64,000 bases of DNA from Streptomyces sp. Alt3 (lineage in GTDB: Bacteria; Actinomycetota; Actinomycetes; Streptomycetales; Streptomycetaceae), in NCBI RefSeq assembly GCF_030719215.1, contig NZ_CP120983.1, forward strand, positions 7,006,001-7,070,000, written 5' to 3'. Of this stretch, positions 1 through 8,916 are shown one piece after another. The position numbers and the translations under genes were made by a program. How positions within the stretch are numbered: position 1 is the stretch's first letter; each line of letters opens with the position of its first letter. The notes under the pieces are model-generated. The model searched no databases. It saw nothing but the letters and a program-made list of their open reading frames with translations, and was not told the origin of the DNA.

Positions 1-104
1 GCCACCGCCTCTTCCACATCGCCCCGGGCCACCGCCTCGGCCACCGGCTCGGCGGGCGGCAGCCAGGTGCCGAGACCGGCGACGTAGAGCTGATCGCACC
101 TCAT
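1..104 (-). CDS. 3-oxoacyl-ACP synthase III family protein (KAS III-like), N-terminal fragment
   Basis: Only the first 34 codons lie in the window. The gene reads leftward off the edge from an ATG at 104, preceded by GGAGAGG with 6 bases of spacing. An in-frame ATG at 110 touches the ribosome site and is less likely. The N-terminus (MRCDQLYVAGLGTWLP) resembles the DpsC/CerJ-like branch of ketosynthase III enzymes, which choose starter units or transfer acyl groups in polyketide clusters. No catalytic residue is visible. The gene is divergent from an acyltransferase and a carboxylase subunit, which fits a polyketide or special fatty-acid locus. The family call rests on a short motif and on context. 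Confidence 0.5.
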   Translation of the reverse strand, partial: MRCDQLYVAGLGTWLPPAEPVAEAVARGDVEEAV

Positions 105-183
105 GGACATCCTCTCCGGGCCCGTACCCACGGGCGCCCCGCCGATCGTCCGGCCCGCTTCTCGACGGCCGATCGAGGACCGC

Positions 184-196
184 TGGAGGACCTCCA
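184..196. promoter_or_regulatory. Palindrome between divergent KAS III and acyltransferase genes
   Basis: TGGAGGACCTCCA is a perfect 13-base palindrome (6-base arms, one central base) in the 174-base divergent intergenic region. It could be an operator for a local regulator. I see no repeat of it elsewhere and no clear promoter hexamers, so the role is a guess. Confidence 0.25.
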
Positions 197-278
197 TCCG
201 CGGTCGAGCGTGCCTGTAGCGGGTCCGGCGAGGATCGGCCCCGCGTACCGCTCGGCGCGGTACGCGGGAGGGGAAACG

Positions 279-1280
279 ATGACCGACCCGACGCCGGCCC
301 CCGCCGTGGAGCCACTGCCCGTCGCGCTCCTGCTGCCGGGCCAGGGAGCCCAGCACCACGGCATGGCCACCGGACTCTACGGGCACGACGAGGTCTTCAC
401 CGCCGCCGCGGACGAGGTGTTCGGCGCTCTCGGCGCCCAGGGCGCACACGTACGCGACGACTGGCTGGGGGAGCGGCCCGGCGTACCGATGGACCACGTC
501 ACCCGCTCCCAGATCCTGCTGTTCACGATCGACTACGCCCTCGGCCGGACCGTGGAGTCGTGGGGAGTACGCCCGGCGGTGCTGCTCGGCCACAGCGTCG
601 GCGAGATGGCCGCGGCCGTCCTGGCCGACGTGTTCACCGTCTGCGACGCCGCGCGTCTGATGTGGGACCGCGTGACACGCCTCGCCGACGGCCCGGCCGG
701 AGGGATGGTCGCGGTGGCCGCCGCCCCCGAGACGCTGACGCCCTACCTCCGCGACGACGTGGTGGTGGGAGCGCACAACGCACCCCGCCAGACGATCCTG
801 GCCGGCCCCGAACCGCACCTGGGCCAGATCACCCGGGCGCTGCGTGAGCAGGGGCTGGTGTGCCGGACCGTGCCGTCCTCGACGCCCTTCCACAGTCCGG
901 TGCTCGCCCCTCTCGCCGCCCCGGCGGAAGCGGTCTTCGCGGCGGTCCGTCCCCGGCCCCCCGCCCTCCCGCTGATCTCCGGCTACACCGCTGCTCCGCT
1001 CACCGCGCGCCAGGCGGCCGATCCCGCCTGGTGGTCCTCCCATCCGGCGGCGCCGGTGAGGTTCTGGCCGGCGCTGGACCACCTGCTGGGCGGCCCGGGG
1101 CGGCAGCTCGTGGAATGCGGACCCGGCCGGGGACTGTCCGCCCTCGCCCGGCGCCACCCCGCGGTACTGGCCGGGCGCAGCAGGGTTCTTCCGCTTCTGC
1201 CCGCAGGTCCGGCCGAGGCCTCCCGCGCCCGTGACGACCTGGCCGCCGCCCGCTCGCTCCTGACCGGGTACGCCGCCTGA
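279..1280 (+). CDS. Acyltransferase (malonyl-CoA:ACP transacylase-like)
   Basis: A 333-residue stand-alone acyltransferase of the FabD/polyketide AT family, which moves an acyl group from CoA to an acyl carrier protein. The oxyanion-side motif GQGAQ is near residue 22, the nucleophile Ser106 sits in GHSVGE, and a histidine near 206 in TPFHSP fits the catalytic His about 100 residues later. The ATG at 279 follows GGGAGGGG. An in-frame upstream start at 210 would add 23 unconserved-looking residues. The neighbours, a KAS III-like gene and an acyl-CoA carboxylase subunit, resemble the dpsC/dpsD part of anthracycline clusters. Housekeeping FabD normally sits with fabH-acpP-fabF, so this is more likely a secondary-metabolism copy. 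Substrate cannot be read from sequence. Confidence 0.8.
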   Translation: MTDPTPAPAVEPLPVALLLPGQGAQHHGMATGLYGHDEVFTAAADEVFGALGAQGAHVRDDWLGERPGVPMDHVTRSQILLFTIDYALGRTVESWGVRPAVLLGHSVGEMAAAVLADVFTVCDAARLMWDRVTRLADGPAGGMVAVAAAPETLTPYLRDDVVVGAHNAPRQTILAGPEPHLGQITRALREQGLVCRTVPSSTPFHSPVLAPLAAPAEAVFAAVRPRPPALPLISGYTAAPLTARQAADPAWWSSHPAAPVRFWPALDHLLGGPGRQLVECGPGRGLSALARRHPAVLAGRSRVLPLLPAGPAEASRARDDLAAARSLLTGYAA

Positions 1281-1341
1281 CCGGTGCCCTCCGTCCCGGC
1301 GCCGCCACCGGCCGGACCGACCCCGCAGAAAGGCCGACCCG

Positions 1342-2951
1342 ATGACGACCATGGACACCCCCGCACCGGCAGCCGCGCCGGTCCCCGCCCCACCCGCCGC
1401 CTCCGGCATGCGCCGCCGCGTCGGTGAACTCGGCGTCCTGCGCGACCAGGTGCACGCCGGGCCGGGCGAGAAGGCGACCGGAGCCCAGCACGCCCGCGGC
1501 AAGCTGACCGCCCGGGAGCGGATAGCTCTCCTGCTGGACCCGGACACCTTCCACGAGGTGGAGCAGTTCCGCCGGCACCGGGCCACCGGCTTCGGCCTGG
1601 AGGCGAACCGCCCGTACACGGACGGAGTGATCACCGGCTGGGGGAGGTCGAGGGGCGGACCGTCTTCGTGTACGCACACGACTTCCGCATGTTCGGTGGT
1701 GCGCTCGGCGAGGCCCACGCGGCGAAGATCCACAAGATCATGGACATGGCTCTCGCGGCGGGCGCGCCCCTCGTCTCCCTCAACGACGGGGCCGGCGCCC
1801 GTATCCAGGAGGGAGTCTCGGCGCTCGCGGGATACGGCGGGATCTTCCGGCGCAACACCCGGGCCTCGGGGGTGATCCCGCAGATCAGCGTCATGCTCGG
1901 CCCCTGTGCGGGCGGCGCCGCCTACAGCCCGGCGCTCACCGACTTCGTGTTCATGGTGCGCGGCACCTCACAGATGTTCATCACGGGCCCGGACGTGGTG
2001 AGGGCGGTCACCGGTGAGGAGGTCACCCTGAGCGGCCTGGGCGGCGCGGACGTCCACGCGGAGACCTCCGGGGTCTGTCACTTCGCCTACGACGACGAGG
2101 AGTCCTGCCTCCTGGAGGTCCGCTACCTGCTCGGCATGCTGCCGGGGAACAACCGCGAACGCCCGCCCCGTGCCGAGTCCGGCGACCCCGCCGGACGGCG
2201 CTCGCAGCGGCTGCTGGACCTGGTTCCGGCCGAGGGCAGCAGGCCGTACGACATGCGCGAGGTGATCGCCGAACTGGCGGACGACGAAGAGGTGCTGGAG
2301 GTCCACGAGCGATGGGCCCCCAACATCCTGTGCGTCCTGATCAGACTGGCCGGGGAGGTCGTGGGCGTCGTCGCGAACCAGCCGCTGTCGCTGGCCGGGG
2401 TGCTGGACATCAAGGCGTCCGAGAAGGCGGCACGGTTCGTCCAGATGTGCGACACGTTCAACATCCCCCTGGTCACCCTGGTGGACGTCCCCGGGTTCCT
2501 GCCCGGCGTCGGGCAGGAGCACGACGGCATCATCCGGCACGGTGCCAAGCTGCTCTACGCCTACTGCGACGCCACGGTGCCCAGGATCACCGTCATCCTG
2601 CGCAAGGCGTACGGCGGCGCGTACATCGTCATGAACTCGCAGTCCATCGGCGCCGATCTCACCTTCGCGTGGCCCACCAACGAGATCGCCGTGATGGGTG
2701 CCGAGGGCGCGGCCAACGTCATCTTCCGTAGGCAGATCGCCGAGGCGCAGGACCCGGACGAGACCCGCGCCCGGCTGGTGAAGGAGTACCGGGCCGAACT
2801 CATGCACCCGTACTACGCGGCGGAACGCGGGCTGGTGGACGACGTCATCGACCCCGCCGCCACCCGGGAGGTCCTGGCCGCGGCCCTCACCGTGCTGCGG
2901 ACGAAGACAACCGAGCCGGCACCCCGCAAGCACGGCAACCCACCGCTGTAG
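1342..2951 (+). CDS. Acyl-CoA carboxylase beta subunit (carboxyltransferase), frameshifted
   Basis: The carboxyltransferase subunit makes malonyl- or methylmalonyl-CoA from carboxybiotin. Codons from ATG 1342 give the N-terminal part ([20 protein letters not shown], then DGVITGW). The remainder ([20 protein letters not shown] onward) is in another frame. Adding one G to the run at 1640-1644 joins them into 536 residues, the usual family length. Conserved blocks are [34 protein letters not shown] and [10 protein letters not shown]. It lies 61 bases after the acyltransferase and could supply extender units to the same pathway. As written the protein would be truncated near residue 100. A sequencing error and a real pseudogene both remain possible. 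A PccB-like role is favoured over AccD of essential fatty-acid synthesis. Confidence 0.85.
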
Positions 2952-2960
2952 GCGTGGGCG

Positions 2961-2988
2961 CGGCCCGGGCGCCGTCGTGCCCGGGCCG
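2961..2988. terminator. Bidirectional stem-loop between carboxylase and minus-strand gene
   Basis: A perfect 10-bp stem (CGGCCCGGGC with GCCCGGGCCG) and an 8-base loop, lying between two convergent genes. No U-tract, as usual in Streptomyces. Confidence 0.6.
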
Positions 2989-3002
2989 GCCCGGGGGCCG
3001 CC

Positions 3003-4685
3003 TCACGCGTCGTAGACGTCGGCCTTTTTCGGGGAGGGGTCCTGGACCATGCCGCTGAGGACCATGGAGCGGTTGTCGAAGCGCTCGATGTCGACACCGT
3101 GCTCCTTCAGGACCCGCATCGTCGCGGAGTGGACCACACGCAGGACCGGGGTGGCCGTCCGCATGGCGTCGTCAGCCATGAAGCGGTGGCCCCAGGGCTT
3201 GGCCGCCCAGGCGTGGCGCAGTCCGAAGGGCTCGGGCAGGACGATCTTGCCGCCCAGGTAGTCGAGCAGCGGCGGGTACCAGGTGAGCGGTGCGCGCAGC
3301 GCGAGCCTGACGACCTCGCTCGCCTTGACGATCGGCAGCGCGATGCTCCGGGTCTCCCAGAACCGGACGGCCTTCTTGACCGTCTTCGTCGGTGCCTCCG
3401 GCTTGGTCAGGAAGAGACCGTGGACCGGGCCCAGGGCGTGTCCCGTGACCTCGATCCGCAGCGTCTCGTGGAGCACGGTGACGGTGATCAGCATCGTGAT
3501 CACCAGCTGACCGTCCCAGAGGGTGAACTGGACACCCAGGTAGTGGCGGTCGCCGCTGCCGAACTGCTGGTGGTTGCAGATGCGCTGTATCTCGTGGGGC
3601 TTGATCTGGAAGGTGGCGACGTCCTCACCCTCGGGCCGGGAGACGGAGCCCGCGTTCTCGCCGACCGGGGAGACGATCCAGTGCTTCACGGACGGGGTGG
3701 GGAACCCGCCGGTGTTCAGCGGGCCGCGCTCCAGCATCTTCAGCTGGTCGTGGATGGCCCGCACGACGTCCCAGCTGCGGAACTGGTGGATCTCCTTGGA
3801 CGCGTCCTTCGGGGTGAGTTCCTCGGCGAGCTGCCAGCTGCCCCAACGGGTACCCATCCCGAGGATGCCCTTGGGGCCCGCGTAGAAGACGGCGTTGGAC
3901 TGCTGCTCGGCCGAGAGCTTCTCCAGGCCCTGGCGCAGCGCCTCGCGGGCTGTCTCGTTGGGGTTCTTGGGCACGGCCTCGGGGATCTTCGCGGTGACGC
4001 CCCCGCCGGAGAGGAGCCCCTCCCAGCGGGCACGCAGGTCCTTGACCGAGGCTTCCGAGACCCGCTTGGCGAGCAGCCAGCCGATGAGCGGGGCGATGGC
4101 GGCGGCGCGCAGGTAGAGGGCCAGGAAGCCGGTGAGCGGCATTGTGATCAGGAAGAACGCGGCGGCGGCGCCGAGTGCGACGAGCAGGACGCCGCCCAGC
4201 GCCTGGAAGAACTTGTCCTTGGACTTGTTGAGGAAGTCCCGGAGCCGGAAGCCGAGGACCCAGAGCAGCAGGCCGGGCAGGAAGAGGATGCCGAAGACGA
4301 CGGTGATCAGGGTGAGCTTCGAGTCACGTGCCTTGCGCAGCCGGGTGGCGGAGAGGCAGTGCTCGACGACGGTCTGAGGGTCGGAGCCGAAGGACTGGAT
4401 GAGTGCGGCACGACCGCCGCCGAGCATCCGTTCCTGCACGGCCCGGGAGAACGCCTCACCCAGATTCGGCTTGAAGTAGTCGGACTTGAACAGCTTGGAC
4501 GAGCCCGGTTTCACCTCGGACTTGTGCCACTCGCTGTTGGCCTTGAGGATCTCCGTCACATCGCTGTCGCGGTACGCGGCGGAGGCGAGGGCGTTGGTCG
4601 CCACCGCCTGCCCCCCGGAACCCTGGAGCGGGATCTGCGCTCCAGGAGAGAAGTCGAATCCGTCGTTGGCCACTGTCGCCCCCAC
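3003..4685 (-). CDS. Membrane protein of unknown function
   Basis: A 560-residue protein I do not recognise beyond looking like a conserved Streptomyces membrane protein. Three hydrophobic stretches near residues 124-146, 162-183 and 184-206 form a central membrane block. It is flanked by a soluble N-terminal part and a long soluble C-terminal part (about 350 residues) with no motif I can name. The GTG at 4685 lacks a clear ribosome site. An in-frame GTG at 4673 has GGGGG six bases upstream and is a good alternative, removing four residues. It is convergent with the carboxylase gene and runs in the same direction as the EF-G-like gene behind it, about 145 bases away, so it is probably transcribed on its own. 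Confidence 0.7.
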   Translation of the reverse strand: MGATVANDGFDFSPGAQIPLQGSGGQAVATNALASAAYRDSDVTEILKANSEWHKSEVKPGSSKLFKSDYFKPNLGEAFSRAVQERMLGGGRAALIQSFGSDPQTVVEHCLSATRLRKARDSKLTLITVVFGILFLPGLLLWVLGFRLRDFLNKSKDKFFQALGGVLLVALGAAAAFFLITMPLTGFLALYLRAAAIAPLIGWLLAKRVSEASVKDLRARWEGLLSGGGVTAKIPEAVPKNPNETAREALRQGLEKLSAEQQSNAVFYAGPKGILGMGTRWGSWQLAEELTPKDASKEIHQFRSWDVVRAIHDQLKMLERGPLNTGGFPTPSVKHWIVSPVGENAGSVSRPEGEDVATFQIKPHEIQRICNHQQFGSGDRHYLGVQFTLWDGQLVITMLITVTVLHETLRIEVTGHALGPVHGLFLTKPEAPTKTVKKAVRFWETRSIALPIVKASEVVRLALRAPLTWYPPLLDYLGGKIVLPEPFGLRHAWAAKPWGHRFMADDAMRTATPVLRVVHSATMRVLKEHGVDIERFDNRSMVLSGMVQDPSPKKADVYDA

Positions 4686-4830
4686 TCACCCGCACGGTCT
4701 GCTCCTGCGGCTGTTCCCAACTACGGTACGTCGCACACCTTCTGAGCTGGGCCCACAGCCTATCGTCCGGGCGGCGCGCCCGCCCGGAGATCCGGCCCGG
4801 AGGCGGGCGTCAGGCGCCATTTCCAGTCAG

Positions 4831-7055
4831 CTAGGCGCTGTTTGATCCGTTTTCAGCCCTTTCGCGGAGGCGGCTGGCGAGTTGCGGAGGCATCGGTTCG
4901 TGCCGGGCGTACGCCCGGTCGAAACGTCCGGTGCCGTGCGTCATGGAGCGGAGGTCGACCGTGTACCTGCCGATCTCGGTCTCCGGCACCTCCGCGCGTA
5001 CGAGCGTTCGCTCCCCGACCGCCTGCTCGGTGCCGACGACCCGGCCGCGCCGCCCCGCGAGGTCGCTCATGACGGCGCCCACGTAGTCGTCGGGAACGAG
5101 GACACCGACCTCGGCCACGGGTTCGAGGAGCTCGATGCGGGTGTCGGCCGCGGCTTCACGAAGCGCCAGAGCGCCGGCCGTCTGGAAGGCGGCGTCGGAG
5201 GAGTCCACCGAGTGCGACCTCCCGTCGAGCAGGGTGACGCGCACGTCGACGAGCGGATGCCCGGCCGCTACGCCGCGGGCCGCCTGGGCGCGTACGCCCT
5301 TCTCCACGGACGCGACGAACTGCCGCGGGACCGAGCCGCCGACCACCTTGTCGACGAACTCGATTCCGGTACCGGGCGGCAGCGGCTCCACCTCGATCTC
5401 GCAGACGGCGTACTGGCCGTGGCCACCGGACTGTTTGACGTGACGGCCCCGCCCGGCGGACCGGGAGGCGAACGTCTCGCGCAGCGGGACGCGGTGGGGT
5501 TCGGCGTCGACCTGGACGCCGAAGCGGCTGCGCAGGCGTTCCAGCGCCACCTCGGTGTGCGCCTCGCCCATGCACCACAGGACGACCTGACGGGTCTCCC
5601 GGTTCTGCTCCAGGCGCATCGTCGGATCCTCGGCGACCAGACGCGCCAACCCCTGCGAGAGCCTGTCCTCGTCGGCCTTGCCGTGGGCCCGGACGGCCAG
5701 CGGGAGCAGCGGGTCGGGCGTGGTCCACGGCTCCATCAGCAGCGGGTCGCCGTCTCCCGAGAGGGTGTCCCCGGTCTCCGCCTCGCCCAGCTTGGAGACG
5801 CACGCCAGGTCTCCCGCGGCACAGCTTTCCAGGGGGCGCTGCTGCTTGCCGAAGGGCGAGGTGAGGGCGCCGACGCGTACCTCGGCCTCATGGCCCGGGC
5901 GGGTCCGGCCGCCGGGGTCGGTGAGCCCGTGGCCGCACACGTGCACGGTGGCGTCGGGGCGCAGGGTGCCGGAGAAGACGCGGACGAGGGAGACCCGGCC
6001 GACGTACGGGTCGGACGCGGTCTTCACGACCTCGGCGAGCAGGGGGGCCGCCGGATCACGGACCGGAACGGGGCGCGGGGAGCCGTCCGGAGCGGTGACG
6101 GCGGGGAGGACGCGTTCCTCGGGGGAGGGAAAGCCGCGGGTGATCAGGTCGAGGAGTTCCACGGTCCCGATGCCCTGGCGCGCGCCCTCCGGCGCGGGCG
6201 CGGCGGCGAGGACGGGGTGGAAGGAACCGCGCGCGACGGCTCGCTCCAGGTCGCCGAGGAGGGTCGCGACGTCGATCTCGCCGCCCGAGAGATAGCGGTC
6301 CATCAGGGTCTCGTCCTCGCTCTCGGCGATGATCCCCTCGATGAGCCGGTCACGTGCCTCCTTCAGGGGGCCGCGCTGCTCGCCGGAGGGCGGTTCCTCC
6401 CGCCGTTCCCCCGAGGAGTAGTCGAAGATCCGCTGGGTGAGGAGGCCGGTGAGGCCGGTGAGCGGGGCGTGCCCGTCCGGGCCCTCGGGCCCCTGCACGG
6501 GCACGTGGAGGGGGATCACGGCGTCGGGGTCGTCGTGCCCGAACATCCGGCCGCAGATCCGGGTCAGCTCGTCGAAGGGCGTACGCGCGGTGTCCAGATG
6601 CGTGACGACGACGGCCCGCGGCATGCCGACGGCCGCGCACTCCTCCCAGAGCGCCCGGGTGGTGCCCGCCACCGCGTCGGCCTCCTGGGCCGCCGAGACG
6701 ACGAAGAGGGCCGCGTCCGCCGCGCGCAGACCGGCCCTGAGTTCCCCGACGAAGTCCGCGTAGCCGGGGGTGTCCAGAAGATTGATCCTGCAGCCGTCCC
6801 AGCCGACGGGGACCACCGAGAGCTGTACGGAACGCTGTCGGCGCTGTTCGATCTCGTCGTGGTCGGAGACGGTCGCGCCGTCCTCGACCCGGCCGGCGCG
6901 GTTCAGGGCCCCGGCCGTCAGCGCCAGCGCCTCGACCAGGGTGGTCTTGCCGGAGCCGCTGTGGCCGACCAGCGCGACGTTCCGTACGGAACCGGGCCGG
7001 CGGCCGTCATCGCCCTGCCGGCGGCCCCGGTGTGCGTGTGTGTCCTGTCGCCCAT
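4831..7055 (-). CDS. fusA2: Elongation factor G-like GTPase (EF-G2), frameshifted near the N-terminus
   Basis: A paralogue of translocation factor EF-G, about 741 residues once corrected. The P-loop is GHSGSGKTT and G3 is DTPGYADF, but the guanine-recognition motif NKxD reads THLD. The domain II-V architecture is intact (for example GGHGQYAVCEIEVEPL). The likely start, ATG at 7055 after GGGAGG, encodes MGDRTHTHTGAAGRAMTA in a different frame from the GTPase domain. The main frame has no usable start codon between that point and the neighbouring divergent pgsA. One missing base around 6990-7003 (most simply a C, making CCCGGG) restores a normal N-terminus. Mycobacterial EF-G2 is reported to bind GTP but to lack ribosome-stimulated hydrolysis. 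Its cellular role is unclear. Confidence 0.85.
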
Positions 7056-7327
7056 GGCTGCGTGCCTCCCGATCGGTGGCGTGGTGCCGCAAGAACTGGG
7101 GAGTGGATGCACGGGCGTACGGGAGCGCGGCGGCTTCGGCGACGCCCGCGGTCCTACGAGCGTGGCACCCGTACCGGACGCCGTCCATACGTCGCGCGTG
7201 GCGTGGCATGACTTCCGGGACATCCGGCGGGACGGGGTGCCCCGCCGGTGCCCGGCACGGCTCGTGACTACGATGGGCCAGCCGGTGGCCGAAGGGGCCG
7301 CGGCGCCCACCGAACCTCGGGAAGGCC

Positions 7328-7996
7328 ATGCTGAACAAGTACGCGCGTGCATTTTTTACGCGTGTCCTCACACCGTTCGCCGCTCTGCTGCTCCGTCTCG
7401 GGGTCAGCCCCGACGCGGTCACTCTCGTCGGCACGGCCGGAGTGATGGCAGGTGCGCTGGTCTTCTTCCCGATGGGGGAGTTCTTCTGGGGCACGATCGT
7501 GATCACGGTCTTCGTCTTCTCGGACCTCGTCGACGGCAACATGGCCCGTCAGGCGGGCATCTCCAGCCGGTGGGGCGCGTTCCTGGACTCGACTCTCGAC
7601 CGGGTGGCGGACGGGGCGATCTTCGCCGGCTTCGCGCTCTGGTACGCGGGCAGCGGCGACGACAACGTGCTGTGCGCGGTCGCGATCTTCTGTCTGGCCA
7701 GCGGCCAGGTGGTCTCGTACACGAAGGCCAGGGGTGAGTCGATCGGTCTGCCGGTCGCGGTGAACGGACTGGTGGAGCGCGCGGAGCGGCTCGTGATCTC
7801 CCTGGTCGCTGCGGGCCTCGCCGGTCTGCACGGCTTCGGGGTTCCGGGAATCCAGGTCCTGCTGCCCATCGCGCTGTGGATCGTCGCCGCGGGCAGCCTG
7901 GTGACACTGATCCAGCGGGTGGTGACCGTGCGCAGGGAGTCCGCCGAGGCCGACGCCGCGGCCGCCGCCCAGGGCGGGAGCGGGTCCGCGCAGTGA
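7328..7996 (+). CDS. pgsA: CDP-alcohol phosphatidyltransferase, probable phosphatidylinositol phosphate synthase
   Basis: An integral membrane enzyme of 222 residues. It joins CDP-diacylglycerol to inositol phosphate in the first step of phosphatidylinositol synthesis in actinobacteria. The family signature DG-x2-AR-x8-G-x3-D-x3-D is complete in DGNMARQAGISSRWGAFLD followed by STLDRVAD, near residues 63-85. Several hydrophobic helices follow. The ATG at 7328 is close to the divergent EF-G2 gene. The stop overlaps the acyltransferase start (GTGA at 7993), and that gene overlaps pimA, so the three form a phosphatidylinositol mannoside operon. The historical name pgsA suggests phosphatidylglycerophosphate synthase. 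Context favours the inositol substrate. Confidence 0.88.
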   Translation: MLNKYARAFFTRVLTPFAALLLRLGVSPDAVTLVGTAGVMAGALVFFPMGEFFWGTIVITVFVFSDLVDGNMARQAGISSRWGAFLDSTLDRVADGAIFAGFALWYAGSGDDNVLCAVAIFCLASGQVVSYTKARGESIGLPVAVNGLVERAERLVISLVAAGLAGLHGFGVPGIQVLLPIALWIVAAGSLVTLIQRVVTVRRESAEADAAAAAQGGSGSAQ

Positions 7997-8916
7997 GCGG
8001 CACCCGTTCCGACCTGAGGGGACGGCTGACGGACGGGCTCTACGGCCTCGGCTGGGGCGCCGTCAAGAAGCTCCCGGAGCCCGCCGCGGCCGCGCTCTTC
8101 CGCTCCCTGGCCGACCAGGTGTGGAAGAGGCGCGGGAAGTCCGTGCTCCGGCTGGAGTCCAACCTCGCCCGGGTCGTACCCGACGCGGACGCCGCCCGGC
8201 TCGCCGAGCTGTCCCGGGCCGGTATGCGCTCGTACATGCGCTACTGGATGGAGTCCTTCCGTCTGCCGACCTGGAGCCCGGAGCGGATCAAGGCGTCCAT
8301 CGACGTCCGTGACGCCCACCGGCTCACGGAAGGGCTGGACGCGGGCCGGGGGGTCGTCCTCGCGCTGCCGCACCTCGGGAACTGGGACCTGGCGGGCGCG
8401 TGGGTCACCACGGACCTCGAGGTGCCGTTCACGACGGTCGCCGAGCGGCTGAGGCCGGAGACCCTCTACGACCGTTTCGTGGCCTACCGGCAGGGCCTCG
8501 GCATGGAGGTCCTGCCGCACAGCGGCGGGGCCGCGTTCGGCACCCTGGCCCGGCGGCTGCGCGCGGGCGGGCTCGTCTGCCTCGTCGCCGACCGCGACCT
8601 GTCGGCCTCCGGCGTCGAGGTGGACTTCTTCGGCGCCACCGCACGCATGCCCGCGGGGCCCGCCCTGCTGGCACAGCAGACCGGCGCCCTGCTGCTGCCC
8701 GTCACCCTCTGGTACGACGGCACCCCCGTGATGGGTGCGCGGGTCCATCCGCCCGTCCCCGTACCGGAGACAGGTACACGGGCCGAGAAGACGTCCTCCA
8801 TGACACAGGCGCTGGCCGACGCCTTCGCCACCGGGATCGCCGAGCATCCGGAGGACTGGCACATGCTGCAGCGGCTCTGGCTCGCCGATCTGGAACCCCA
8901 GGGGGAAGCTCCGTGA
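7993..8916 (+). CDS. Phosphatidylinositol mannoside acyltransferase
   Basis: A 307-residue member of the LpxL/HtrB lysophospholipid acyltransferase family, corresponding to mycobacterial PatA, which acylates a mannose of PIM at the cytoplasmic membrane. The HX4D catalytic motif is seen in PHLGNWDLAG near residues 124-130. The GTG start at 7993 overlaps the pgsA stop by four bases, and its own stop overlaps the pimA start by four bases (8913-8916). This points to translational coupling within one pathway. The position between PIP synthase and PimA is what makes the PIM assignment stronger than a generic lipid A acyltransferase label. Confidence 0.85.
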   Translation: MSGTRSDLRGRLTDGLYGLGWGAVKKLPEPAAAALFRSLADQVWKRRGKSVLRLESNLARVVPDADAARLAELSRAGMRSYMRYWMESFRLPTWSPERIKASIDVRDAHRLTEGLDAGRGVVLALPHLGNWDLAGAWVTTDLEVPFTTVAERLRPETLYDRFVAYRQGLGMEVLPHSGGAAFGTLARRLRAGGLVCLVADRDLSASGVEVDFFGATARMPAGPALLAQQTGALLLPVTLWYDGTPVMGARVHPPVPVPETGTRAEKTSSMTQALADAFATGIAEHPEDWHMLQRLWLADLEPQGEAP

